The position numbers and the translations under genes were made by a program. Shown one piece after another: positions 32,311-44,600 of a DNA stretch of 64,000 bases. The DNA lies in contig JANCIK010000003.1 in NCBI GenBank assembly GCA_028532985.1, positions 2,738,001 to 2,802,000 on the forward strand, written 5' to 3'. The stretch comes from Stropharia rugosoannulata (Eukaryota > Basidiomycota > Agaricomycetes > Agaricales > Strophariaceae). The notes under the pieces were generated by a model, which saw only the letters and a program-made list of their open reading frames with translations, had not been told where the DNA came from and ran no database searches. Position 1 is the first letter of the stretch. Each line of letters begins with the position of its first letter.

Positions 32311-35300
32311 ATGTCAGGAAAGCCTACAGCTAGGTCAGCTTCGCGAGCCAAAGCAGCAACTCCGGCCCCCACTACTACTACAGCTAGAACAACCAGAGCG
32401 AGGACAGCCACTACAAAAGCTACTACAGCTTCCAGCGAGGTGTCTACTACGGTTCAAAAGCGAACGAATGTTAGGAAACCTCTTGCTAGCAAAGATAACT
32501 CCATAGACTCCCCTGCTACGGGAGTGAGAGCTAAGGCTAAGCCTGCGTCCAGCAAGAAGGGCGCGACGCTCAAATCTGCCGCAGCTGCAGACTCAGATCG
32601 TGAACCTATCATGGTCAGTTCCTTCATGATTGAATCGTGAAGAAAGCTGATGGTTATCGATGTTTCCTGAAGGCTTATCTTCGCATAAGACCTCATTTGG
32701 GAGACGAGGAATCAGCTAAAGTCCCTTACCTGACACCCCTTTCAGATACAACTGTTAACATGGCTGATCCGCAAGATTCGAATAACAGTCGGAATAAATA
32801 CAGATTTTCCACAGTCTCTCCCTCATCTCTGTACACCTTCTCTCATGTCTTTCCTCCAAATACTAAACAGCAAGACTTCTTTATTAAAACAACTTTGCCT
32901 CTCGTTCAAGATGTCTTATTGGGGCAAAATGGCTTGCTATTTACCTATGGCGTCACAAATTCTGGGAAGACATATACTGTACAAGGAGGGAATGGACAAG
33001 GTCACGCGGGAATATTGCCTCGGTCATTGGACGTCATTTTCAATAGCGTAGAGGGCCTCCACGGAGATGGACGCGTAAGTAAAAATGCGCATCTGTATAC
33101 TGCAGTAAGCCTGATTTTCACTAGTACCGACCTGTTCGCCTGCACGGAGTAGAATATTCTTACGATCAAGACCTCAAAGTTCCTGTACCGGAGCCAGCGC
33201 TTGTCGATGTACTTGGATCTTTGGATAATCATACTGAAGTTGACTTCGATATTGACTCAACAGTCATCCAAGTAGATCGAAATTATGAATACTCAATTTG
33301 GATATCTTACGCGGAAGTTTACAACGAAAAAATATACGATTTATTGGCCTCTGTAAAAGATGAACCTACCACACAAACAGAAAACACGAATAGTCGGCCT
33401 GCTGCGACAAAATCTCTGCTTTTAACACGTCAAGCTCTGCCATTGCGACCTTCACCGCCTTCTGACAATATTGATGCGGAATATAGCGGCAAATACATCG
33501 CTGGTCTCCGCCAGTTTAGAGTAACTACCGCGGCGCAAGCCAAAGCTATCATTAAACTTGGACAGCTACACCGCCGGGTTTTTGGAACCCTGGCTAATCG
33601 AGAGAGCAGCAGAAGTCATGGGATGGTTATTATAAAGGTTGTCAGGGGGCATCGAGGCGAGAGAGATGTATGTTGTTGTAACTTATTCAGGTTCTACCTC
33701 GAAAGAAAGATTTGCGATGCTGACATATATTAGGATCCGACATCCCTTCAAATATCTCGACTTACCTTGGTTGATCTCGCTGGTTCAGAACGCACAAAGC
33801 ATACACATACAACAGGAGAACGCTTAAAGGAGGCCGGTAATATTAATAAATCACTCATGGTCCTTGGACAATGTATGGAAGTGATGCGGTCTAACCAACG
33901 TAAACTTGCGATAAGCCTATCACAAGAATCTAGTCAGGCCGGAAGAGTGGATACGCGGGATGTCAAAAAAGCTTTGGCTCTTGTACCCTTCAGGCACAGT
34001 AAACTTACGGAGGCGTTAATGGATTACTTCGTAGGTGACGGAAGAACTGTAAGTCTCTCAAAATATATGTATGTATATGTTCTTATTATTGCTCTGTTTA
34101 GGTCATGATTGTTAACGTTAATCCATACGACACTGGTTATGATGAAAATTCACATGTCATGAAATTTGCAGCTCTTGCTAGAGAGGTTACTATCACTCCA
34201 GCGCCTGCTCCCGTTCAACGTGTTCCAGTTGTTGGTCCTGGAAGCTTGCAGGGTAAAAAAATCAGACAACTTGGCCCTCTTACTCTCAAAGACCCTGATA
34301 TTGTTCCGAGACCATACACACGTAAGGTTACCATCTCTATGGGTGGATTTGATACGGGAAGACAACCAGTAGAAGCCATACTTGAAGTTCGAGAAGGTAC
34401 AATTTCAAAGCTTATCTTGTCTTCTGGGACTCCACTCATATTCATGTGCAGATGAAGAACAAATGTTTGAGCCTGAAAAAGACTCTGAAATTGACGATGA
34501 CTATCCGATAAATCCTTTAGTCGATGCGCTCTTTGACGAAATTGAACACTTGCGTATGCAGGTCTGTCTACAAGTTTTTTGTTTTGCAGAATTTCTACTT
34601 GCTTATGCCCCGTTTATTTAGCTCTTTGAATCAGAAATGAAGTGTGCTTTGATTGAGGCAGAGACACGCGAAGAGGTAATGCGTGAGATGGAAGAACGCA
34701 TGCGCTCCATGGAATCCATGTACTCGAGGCGTTTAATGAGGGAGGTCAGTAGATGTCCATTGCATCTTGAAGGGCATTATCTTACTTCACTTGCCAGTTG
34801 GAACGACAAGAAATGAAGACAGATGCTAAGATCGATATGTTACACCAGTCAGGACTCTTCGGTAGCCCTATCAAAGCAGGGAGACGACCCGTTATAGTCG
34901 AAAATCTTTCGGAAGACGACGTGGAAAGAAGTTTGGTAAGGTTGAGCGACGTTTTATTATTATTATCGATGTACAAACCGACGCATGCTTGAACGTAGAT
35001 CTTAGAAGACGAGCAAGAGAGTGAGGGCTATAACTCAATGCCATCCTCGCCTCTTACACGCAACCCTCCAGTGGATACATCAAGCTTCCCGTCGGACATT
35101 AGGGCTGCCGCGCGTACTGATAATAAAATCAGTGATGATATGTCCCAGTCTGATGCTGCAGGCAGCGGGAACGGGGACGAGCTTCAGGATAGCGATGAGG
35201 ACGAACACATGGAACATGAGAGTGAAGCTGAGGGGGGTAACTCGGACGAAGACACCTGGGAACCGGAACTGCCATCTGTAAAAGCACGCGCTGAAATACC

Positions 35301-35759
35301 CAAAACCACTAGGCAAGGTCAAGGGAAAGAAACAAAGTCGAAGTCCAAAGCTGTTGAAATGAAATCAACAACATCTACCTCAGAGGGAACAGATACCAAG
35401 GCTCGAGTAATATCGCAACTTGCGGGTGATATGGAAAACCTTGACATGAACGACGAGGACTCTGACGACTCAATCGCGGTTGTTACCAAGACCAAGAAGG
35501 CGAAAGGTAGAAGTCAATCGTCCACTGCACATGATATGATAGACGAAGCTGCAAACACCAATCCTCCGGTTGTAAAGAAAAAGAAGAGGTGTGTACAATT
35601 GCCTAACCTGGAGCGTTGCCAATTTACTGACGTGTCAGTTCTAGGATTATTGGTAAGAATCAAATTATTACAGAGGAAGACATAGAAAAGGCTGCCTGGG
35701 AAGTTGAAAGGAAAGCAGCTAAGATGCAAGGTGGTGGATACAAATCCCGGCCCTCGTAG
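32311..35759 (+). CDS. Kinesin-6 family motor (KIF20/MKLP-like)
   Basis: Plus-end microtubule motor of the kinesin-6 type, which acts at the spindle midzone and in cytokinesis. The start at 32311 (MSGKPTARSASRAK) is followed by a basic Thr/Ala/Lys-rich extension. The motor domain begins near AYLRIRPHLG. It shows the P-loop GVTNSGKT (the Asn variant is usual in KIF20-type members), switch I NRESSRSHG and switch II LVDLAGSERT, with FRHSKLTEALMDYF and MIVNVNP. Insertions before SGKYIAGLRQF match kinesin-6 loop 6. Short coiled coils follow (EERMRSMESMYSRRLM), then an acidic disordered tail, ending KMQGGGYKSRPS at 35759. The product is about 970 aa with around ten introns. Confidence 0.92.
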
Positions 35760-36170
35760 TCAATTTATTTTATTACTGATTTACTTATGCCGGACCTACG
35801 TCTGCCACCGTTAGGTTGAGCCCTCTTTCATGCGATTCCATGTATCTACTCGAGTAGTCATGCTTTTTTGAGCAATATACTGTATTTCTAGTAGCTTAAT
35901 ATAAAATTGCGTTTATACATTTACAAGTTATGTAGAGTTGATATAGAGTATACTTTTTCGTTGCTTTTTCGTTACTTTTTCCACTCAGTTTGAGTGAAAT
36001 CTCAGTTGAGCCAAGTTGTTGACGAAGCAGGACAAATAAATACAAACTATGAATGTGACATCGCTGTTAAACGCGATCAACAAAAAGCGCCCGTACTCAA
36101 CCCGTACTTCCAGGATACGCTTGCCAATCGACTGGAATCCGGACATTGTTTGAAGTTTCTTCTTCCTAAA
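35760..36170. other. Gap before UNG with an open frame of unclear role
   Basis: An open frame without an ATG runs from 35994 into the UNG N-terminus (36171), so an unseen 5' exon may exist. A separate short ORF at 36049..36153 starts MNVTSLLNAINKKRP but cannot be joined convincingly. Confidence 0.4.
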
Positions 36171-37589
36171 ATGCCTAAGGACAATACCAAAACTTCAGAT
36201 ACCCACATGCTAAAGAATACCGTTATTGTGTCAGAGACGCGTCGCGCAGCCTCGGGTACATTGACGGCTATGTGGGGCAAGAAAGGAGTTACCACTACTT
36301 CGTCAAAGGTGGCGGGAACTAAGTGCGTGAATTCAAATTGTCAGCACAGAAAGAACATTGTATACTTACTTCTGCCAACGAAGGGTTGTCGCCAGTGTAG
36401 CTTCCGTAATATCAGAAAACATTACAACACCCATGGCCGGCTCGTCAAGTGGTTCCTCTGGTAAACAAGCTGAAACTATTGCACAGGCGATCTTAGACTC
36501 GTTGGAGGAGGACACAATGGACGCATCGTGGCGTGAAGCACTAGCTCCAGAATTCACAAAGCCTTATTTTGTTCAGGTAGTTTTTACCTTGTCGTGTCCT
36601 CAGTCAATTAACATTCATTCACTAAATTTCTAGCTTAAGAAATTTCTTTTAACAGAACATGTTTCACATACGATATACCCTGCAAGTATGGGGTCCTGTT
36701 TTTCTGTTCTTCTGCTCCCGATTAATTCTAGACTTTTAGCAAATAATATCTACTCTTGGTCCAAACTAACGCCTCTAGATCAGGTCAAAGTGGTAATTCT
36801 AGGCCAGGTAGTCTATTAATTATGGCTTCATTGTCTCGTACTGAATAAAGTTATAGGACCCATACCATGATGTCAATCAAGCCCATGGTAGCGCTTTACT
36901 CGGCGATTGCGTACAATGAGACTAACTTGTCTGTTTAAGGGCTGTCATTTTCTGTGCTGGAGCCGACAAAGCCACCACCTTCACTTAAAAACATATACAA
37001 GCAGCTCGAAGTCGATATACCGGGTTTTAAAGCTCCCAAGTCGGGGTAAGGAAACAGATACTTATTGGGTATATCACAGGCTGCTAAGTCATTCATTTCA
37101 GCGACCTTTCAGCCATAGCCAAACAGGGCGTCTTATGGCTTAATACCAGTCTGACGGTAAGAGCCCATAAAGCGGGTTCGCACTCTCGAAAAGGCTGGGA
37201 AACCTTTACGGCTCAGGCCATTCGTACTGTTTTGCAGAGGAAACAGAATCAGCAATCTGGTGTGGTTTTCATGGCATGGGGCTTGCCTGCGCAGAAAACA
37301 TTCAGCTCCATTGGTATTGACGAGGTATATGCCTCCGCTGAACTCTGTATTCATCACATTTTGACCTCTATCTACAGAAAAAACATCTTTTGTTGAAGTG
37401 GGCATTTCACTTCTTGTGACATTAGCTTTCTGTTCTGACAATGGTCCTTGTAGATCTGCACATCCTTCTCCTCTCTCTGCTCACCGAGGCTTTTTAGGGA
37501 ACGAGCACTTTAAGAAGGCAAATGAATGGCTAGCAAAGAAATATGGCAAGGGTGCTGAGATAAACTGGATGGTCATAAGCGCGAAGTGA
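36171..37589 (+). CDS. ung1: Uracil-DNA glycosylase (family 1, UNG)
   Basis: Base-excision repair enzyme removing uracil from DNA in nucleus and mitochondria. The body is clear: [32 protein letters not shown] (the catalytic Asp lies in DPYH, and an intron splits GQ from DPYH), [31 protein letters not shown] and the DNA-intercalation loop [13 protein letters not shown] with its active His. It ends at WMVISAK. At the N-terminus, [12 protein letters not shown] resembles a PCNA-interacting PIP-type peptide. The start is uncertain: ATG 36171 ([10 protein letters not shown]) is the first in the frame, but the frame is open upstream to 35994 and a shorter start near MAGSSSGSS is possible. Confidence 0.93.
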
Positions 37590-37726
37590 ACATAATCAAC
37601 TACTATACAGTATACCCTAAGTACGCTTGACAGTGATATGTAGCAAGTATATATAATTCAGTATTTTCAATGTACATATTAATTATTGTCCACCGTACGC
37701 CTACAGTCCTATTCCAATAATACATA

Positions 37727-38818
37727 CTATCGACTACTTACGCCATAACTTGTTATATCAACAGCCCGCCAAATTGCAGACACATTTAGTGCTCCCTGCA
37801 GACAGCCGCTCAGTGGCCACATTCTGCTTTGTTTCTCATCTTGCGTCATCAGGAGTTCGTCTAACGCCAATGAAATATGTCCGTATACCGGACTGTATGC
37901 GCTGAAAGAAGACCTCGAGGCATCAATTAATTTAATAACGACGACCGTCCTAGATTTTCGAAGACAGATCAAGTCGAATGACGAATCCCAGATGACTATA
38001 CCACTCGTCAATTTAGCAGGATGAGTAGCATAAATCGGCGCCGTTGTCCAGCCCATGCAAACATGAGCAACCAATTTACGAGGCATAGGTAAATGCTCCT
38101 CGCATAAGAAATTGATAGTACCCTGGATTTGGAGAGACATAATTCCAGAGTCTGTAAAGCAAGGGGCGCATTAGTTCTGTTATGTTATTGGTAGTCCAAG
38201 TACACCGACCCACTAGTTTTTCGATCGCTATAGCATTTCCAATGTCTTCCGGTCCAGTGGCGGAGATAACAGGATAATAAAAGAGGTCAAACAATAAAAC
38301 ACCCTTGGGATCCAATTTTTCTTGGTCAGGGTTTTTTTGAATGAACCGTTCCATTCCCACCAGGCTATGCTCTATATTGAGTACACCCAAAGAAAATGTA
38401 GCAAGCCCTACAAGACCAGGTTTGAATATACTGTGTTCGTTCATTACCCGGAATTCAAGAAAGTCCTGAGTTGTGTATACAATGATGTCTGTCGATTCTA
38501 ACATCCAGTTCGGGGTTTGTCTATCAGACATAGTAAGTATATACTCGATTACAATTACGGTGTAAGACGATAGCTAATTTCGACTCACGTCCTTGCTTTC
38601 AGTACGCTTGTCCTGCGATTTAGTCCTGGTTCGCTTCGAAGGCCCACAAGGACAAAAGGTCGCGGAGTTCGACAGGAAGTCTTCTTAATATTTGCACTTT
38701 GTATGATCAAGCGGACGATGCCAATAGCGGGGGTGGTATTCGCAGGCTTGTTCTGTGGTTGGGCTACCTGGAGAGGTTCATCGGAGCGGCTAAAGAAAGT
38801 GCTTCGAATTATACTGAA
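37727..38818 (-). CDS. Truncated tricalbin-like protein with two C2 domains
   Basis: Exons 38818..38589, 38520..38210 and 38151..37742 encode two tandem C2 modules matching the middle of fungal tricalbins (ER-plasma membrane tethers). The first begins GIVRLIIQSANI and runs through WMLESTDIIVYTTQDFLEFR to GVLLFDLFYYPVI. The second contains SGIVIWDSSFDLICL and VVVIKLIDASRS and ends WPLSGCLQGALNVSAIW. The coding frame reaches a perfect donor GTAAGT (37741..37736), and reading through it gives a stop at 37727. No SMP lipid-transfer domain or further C2 modules are found on either side; only a hydrophobic minus-strand ORF of 61 aa lies upstream (38790..38975). The frames are intact, so a short diverged protein and a decaying copy are both possible. 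The true 5' end is not located. Confidence 0.65.
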
Positions 38819-40159
38819 CTGGACGACAGAAGTCAGTAAAATGTTGGTAAAATGTTGGTATGAGTGGACAAATAACGAACCATAATGCCAAGTCTACGCT
38901 AAAAGATGGAATGAATAGGAGCAGTGGACTAAGAGCTTCCGCCACCAAGTATGTAAACACGATGGAGGGAAACATGTGTGCTGAACGTGTCTTTCAAGAG
39001 TGCTGGAAACTGCGTCCCTCGTCATCTGATATACGACACGAGGAAATTAGAGTTGAAAAACAGGACGCCCAGCTGCATCCTTGTCAGAATTTGATGACCT
39101 CTGCGCACCCTTGGATCGATTGTCTATTGCATGTGGCAACCTCTCCTACATGAATCTTGCGCGCAACCTTGTGTGTAACTCTTGCGTTTTCCTCCGTCGG
39201 ACACTCTCAACGCACTCTCCTCGTGTCCGCCTGATGTTCCTGCTATATTAAACTTTAATTGACCGTTCAAACTTCAGGAGCGTCGAGGCAAAGTGTTGTA
39301 AAATTACTGCAAAATTACTGTCGCCAAAAAAAAGAAAAGAAAAAAAGAAGAAAAAAAAAAGTCCTCGAGTTGAAATGCTGATTGGCGGCAGGCGTTCCCA
39401 TATGCAGTGACCAAGTTCCCATAGGCTCTTGCATCTAGACATCACAGGACAAGACCGCTGAGCACTGCGACCAAATGAACTCAAAGAGACATGAATGTTT
39501 TCTGCTTGAAGGTTGAACCTCTTGCATTGAATCCTATTGAATCTTCAAGCTATTATGTAATTTCTATGAAAAGTATTTGAGCTTCAAGCTGAACCAGGTG
39601 AACAAACTCGCGTCATACGTCGGCGCGGTATATCCTTATCGTCTGCTCTAACTCATCTCTAACTGAAATCTGCATCGCGGTAAGGCATCCCTGGCATCCA
39701 AGTTCGTGAAGCCAAATCGACTGACATACTTGGGAGTGACATTTAACTCACGCAATCGTGGTGTATCATAACGCCATTCACAGGCCATCCCAGGACCCTC
39801 CTAACACTGCTGGCGCCCATCAATTTATGCTGGGTAAAAATGGGATAAAATGTATTTTATCTTTCTCAGAAATACGTATTTCAGCTAGATGAACATAAGA
39901 AATTGCCTCGGGCTTGCCTGAAATAGGAAGCCCGATACCTTTTTCTCCAGTGAATGGTTGATAAAAGGGATTCTTTTAAACATATTATACAACTTTTTAC
40001 ATTTTTCCCAACAAAGAACTGGCTACTGCCAGTAGTGTAAACCATTTTGAATGAAGAATTCTTTTCACATGGTCAACACATGTCAATGGTCGTGGTTTTT
40101 ATATGAGCGCCTTGTGACAAAAGTTTCGTGCATCTGTATCTGCATCTCACCCTTCCATT
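38819..40159. other. Long gap with hydrophobic ORF remnants and low-complexity tract
   Basis: 1.3 kb without a supported gene. It contains a minus-strand 61-aa hydrophobic ORF (38790..38975) that may be a remnant or 5' exon of the tricalbin copy. There is an A/AAG-rich tract at about 39325..39360, and a small direct repeat ATTGAATC at 39526..39533 and 39536..39543. The C/T-rich stretch just before 40160 is the carbonic anhydrase promoter region. Confidence 0.45.
39325..39360. repeat. A-rich (AAG/AAAAG) low-complexity tract
   Basis: Runs of A interrupted by single G or C over about 36 nt; simple sequence in a gene-poor gap. Confidence 0.7.
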
Positions 40160-40860
40160 ATGAGCTTCAATAACGCGGTAGTCGACCAGAATGCGAAGTA
40201 CGCGGCTTCCTTCGACAAAGGAGATTTGCCTTTACCTCCATCTAAGAAGCTGGTTGTCGGTAAGGTAATCTCTAATCCCTGAATAAGAAGTGTTTATCAG
40301 AGACCGGCCGCTGTATAGTGACCTGCATGGACGCTCGTGTGGAGTACGTGTCCTGACGCTTCAAACGTATGATTTCCTGTTACTAATTACGGGGAACTAT
40401 GTAGGCCTGCTTCGCAACTGGGTATCAATCTGGGGGAGGCGCACGTCATTCGTAATGCTGGTGGTGTAGCGCAAGTAATGTTTCTCGTCCATTTTGTACG
40501 CAAATTCACAGTTTTCCCTGTTATAACGATAGAAAGGAGGCTTTAAGAAGTATTGTGATCTCACAGCGCCTCCTGGGTACACGCGAAATTGCTGTATTCC
40601 ACCACACGGACTGCGGGATGCTCACCTTCACCAATGATGACATCCGTAATAAGGTTAAAGCCGAGCATGCTGGCGATTCTGAAGTCACGACTGCGGTGGA
40701 TAATATCGATTTTCTTGCTTTTCCCCACCTGGAGCAAAGTGTGAAAGACGATATAAAGTTCCTGCAAGAGAATCCTCTTGTACTTGAAGGAACCGCCATT
40801 AGCGGCTGGGTATATGATGTCAAGACGGGAAAGGTTCGCCCATTTCCTTCATTTTCATAA
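40160..40860 (+). CDS. Beta-class carbonic anhydrase
   Basis: Zinc enzyme interconverting CO2 and bicarbonate, important for growth in ambient air. Four exons join(40160..40259, 40319..40343, 40405..40474, 40537..40860) give 172 aa, a typical compact fungal length. The zinc and catalytic residues are complete: CMDAR (Cys ligand, Asp-Arg dyad) and HHTDCGM (His and Cys ligands). NLGEAHVIRNAGG and SGWVYDVKTGKV are family blocks. No mitochondrial presequence is seen, so it is probably cytosolic. The second exon is only 25 nt and encodes the metal-binding CMDAR motif. Confidence 0.94.
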
Positions 40861-41642
40861 AAAATTCTCAGGGAAAGATAATCTCAACAGGTTCAAAAAG
40901 TCGTTTGAAAGTTTGACGCGAGTACCCTGCTCTTTGCATAGGTTTATGACCAGAGAACATATACATATTCTTGTGATGTCTGATGTAACCGTTAGTATAC
41001 ACCGTGAAAGCCGAACATGCCAAAAACCTACTGCATTATGTCCACTACGTTGAAGAAATACCAAATGACCCAGAAATATTGATTTCCTAAAAACTCGCTG
41101 CAGAAACGCGGAGCGTATAAGACATTATCTTACATAGCTGCTTCAAAGCTGCTTGTGATGTACCCCATCATCATTCGTTGTTTGTGGCAGGTGAGATTAG
41201 TCTCCACCAATAATCCTTGCGACAACGCCAATGGCGACATCGTATTGCCATCGAGTAGTATTCAAGTTTGTATTACAACGAAGGAAGAGATTTTATAGGA
41301 TGTAGCAGAAAGAGTCGTGAACGTTGGACCTTGGTTGGACCGACCGTTGACATTTCAAGTAGCGGTAGTGATAGTTAAACCCTCTGAGTAAACTGGTTTA
41401 AACGTAAACCCTGCATTGATCGATCGACGATTGTTTAGCCGAATTTGGGCCGAGTGGCTTTGTTCCGATGAAAATAAGTGACTCATTGGTCTAAGGTTGT
41501 TTTCGTTCATCGACGGCCTTTGCGTTGTTTCATAAACTGGTCAAAATTTTTTAATATCTCAAGTCTTTCCGCAAATCACACAGTTAGCTGCGCAAGGAAG
41601 CCCCCTTCCATTCAGTTCACATAACGGGTATTAGTATGCGTC
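40861..41642. other. Gap before TFC3
   Basis: 782 bp, AT-rich, with several short open frames lacking protein features. No repeat family or RNA gene recognised. Confidence 0.45.
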
Positions 41643-44600
41643 ATGGATGAGCTTGTTCATCATTGTCTGCGAGAACTAGCATTCGATGGAGACTTAGGTA
41701 GGGAAGTATAACCTTCAATCGTACACATCTTACTTGAATACAAGGTTCCGATGTGTCGCGTCTCAAGGATTTCATTGTCGACTTCTATGCTCATGCCAAT
41801 GCTTCTCATGCACAAAATCCGGACGACGCATTTTGTGCGTTTGTGTGGTCTCTGGTAGTACAGCAACCCACGGTTATGGCTGGGCTGGTTGACCAAGAAG
41901 CAATGGCGGAAGTATGGGTTGCTCCTCAAACCAGCGCGAAGCGTAAAGCACTGGCTCGAGGCGAAGAGCATGTTGAATATCTACCTCCGAAGCTGAATCC
42001 TATCCCTGAACTCAAAACAACGCCTCTCGATACCTTGCGGCAAAACTATGGAAATAGACTAAGACTGGCTTTGGAATCTGACGCCATCTTTGCTGCTGTT
42101 ACTGGTTCCCATATTCGGGTGAATAGAGCTGTTTTCCTTTAAATTGCTTTATTTAATGTATCCCCAGTCTTCCAAATTAAGCCCAATGGTATATTCAGCT
42201 TTGCAGATTATAACGCGTGGAAGGGATGCTGGGGTTACAGTGGTGGATCTAGGTAAAATATCAGGGTATGACCAGAAAACCTGTTTTTACCTCGTCAGGC
42301 AATTGACCGAAATGAACCTAGTGTGTGTATCTACACTTTGTACGATTCTGTTCCAGACTGACATTAATTACAGTATGAAAGTTCGTCGTGGAGGCGTTGG
42401 CTCTAATTTCTGTATACACAAGTATTTCTTTGATCGGAATCCTTCTTGGAAAGCCATTCGGGACGAAGAAACTCAAGCAGAGACCATGCAAACAAAAAAT
42501 CATGAAGAGGAAGTCTTGCAGGAGGATATGGATATAGATGATCCGAGTTCTCTCAACTTTACCCCAATCGACGCACGTCATCTCTCGAGTTTTCCGTTGA
42601 TCAGTGGGCGGGTTATTAGACTGCTCAAAGCATCCAAAAATCACATACATGCATCTAACAATATGCTCATCACACTGGTGAGGTATTATCCCGTGTTACA
42701 TGGCGGATGGTATTGATATCTCTTAGGGATTCTCGAATCCAACCAAAACCGACCGTCGCTTCTTTCAAACAAGAATCCGCGAAATGATCCAGCAAGGCTT
42801 AATCGAAAAAGTTATTGTGCCAAATAATCGAAAACGGTCTATCAATTCATCTGTGAAGTGTTTTCGATTGATCAAAAATGAAGTTTCTGACCCAATTGAT
42901 GCCGGAGTGGCTGTATCCGATATGGAAGACGATATGGACGATATTTTACTTGGTGATACCATCATTTGTTTTGTATGTTGGATGGGCGTTAACTGACGTG
43001 CTCAATATAGCATCTAATGGCGTAACTCTGAATACGACCATTCACAAGCAAATTATTAATCTTTTAGAAGACTCAGGGACGTCTGGTATGACACTTAATG
43101 TTGTTAGATTTCTCTCCGCTACCTGCGTACGTATTTTGACACAATATATAGGATATATCTTCCTCTCTGGGGAATTTCGACAAACGTACTATCGAACTGC
43201 TATTATCCCGTGCTGATAAGTCTCAGCCGCCCGTCCATCTGAGCGACCTCCGCATTGCGAGCTTAATGGAGACACACGGGCGTGAACGTCGTCATAGATA
43301 TTTCACATACGCCAGCTACCGCAAGCTTATCACCGAAGAGCAGCTTGACAATTCAACTGACACCGATTCAGTTAATGTGGAAAATGCAGGAGGCTTTCTT
43401 TGCGTGTCCGAAGATCAGTTCTATGACAACGAAACAGGTTTAAATGCATATGGAAATACTTTTAAAGACGTCGATAAACGTATTCCGAAGGGCAAGAAAA
43501 AAGTGAAAAATCCTATTCTGCCAGATGGAACTGTTAAGCGTGGACGACCTCGAAAAAGCGAGCCCAAGGTCATTGATAATGTCACTGATAAGGGTGTCAA
43601 GCAGCTTGAGAAAGAGGGCAGGATAAAGAAAGAGACATCTTTAGTCATAGCGAAGGTGATAGAAGATTCCGATTGTAGAGAAGGTAGTTCCTGCAAAAAA
43701 GCGCGTTTCGTTACCAAGGAGTCCCAAGCACAAAAAGGTATTCATTAACAAACAGCAGTTTATCAAGCTTTGAACGATCATTTTAGCAGATGTAGCGCTA
43801 CCTCGAAAACGTGGACGGCCACCGAAAAAAAGAGCTTCCCTCGAAGAAGTGTCGACACTCCCCGTGGCCCCAGCAGCGCCCCAAGAAACATCAGTCCCTG
43901 TTGCAAACACCGCAGAAATCAGCGTCGATATTTCCTCTCATCATGACTTCACGCGCGAAGACGTGCCATCGGACGGGACTCGGGCAGAGCAAATTAGCCA
44001 TGCCGGACATGACACACCAAATATCGGTAGTGCGATGGTAGAAGAGGACCTTCCTGTTCAATATTTGGACATCGATGAGGACACGCGCGCCCCATCACCC
44101 CTGCATTCACCACTGATTGGTGCTGATAATGGCGTACCAAAACAATCTACGAGCAATGTGCCTTCCTTGAACCATATGCCACCTGTTTCATACTCATCCA
44201 CCATTGCATCAACCAACTCTTTGGGGCCAGTCAATGGGATGGCAAGGGTGAATGTTTCACATCTCCGTAGGGAAAACGAAATACTGCGGCTTCTTGAGAA
44301 TGCCGGGGGTATTATCAATATTCAAAATAAGGAGTTCTACGAAAGTCATACTAAATTGCTGGAAACATTGACTGAAGCTGGAGAATCTACGAGCTCCCCG
44401 GTTGGTACAAGAATCGATAAAAGGACTGCTACCAGAACTATCGACAGTTTGGAGAACAAGGGCCGCGTCAAAGTTTTGAAAACATCCATCACTTCTTCGA
44501 CAGGCATCAACAGGCCAGCTTGCATCATTCATCTACCACATGTAGAAGAGAGCAAGCTGAATGCATTTCTGATTGATTTGGCACAGGCAACGCAACATCC

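Noticed and set aside
36049..36153. Short ORF MNVTSLLNAINKKRP... before UNG
   Set aside because: Looked like a possible mitochondrial first exon, but no splice path joins it in frame to UNG.
38860..39153. 97-aa plus-strand ORF near the tricalbin copy
   Set aside because: No recognisable domain and no upstream promoter signs; probably chance in a gene-poor stretch.
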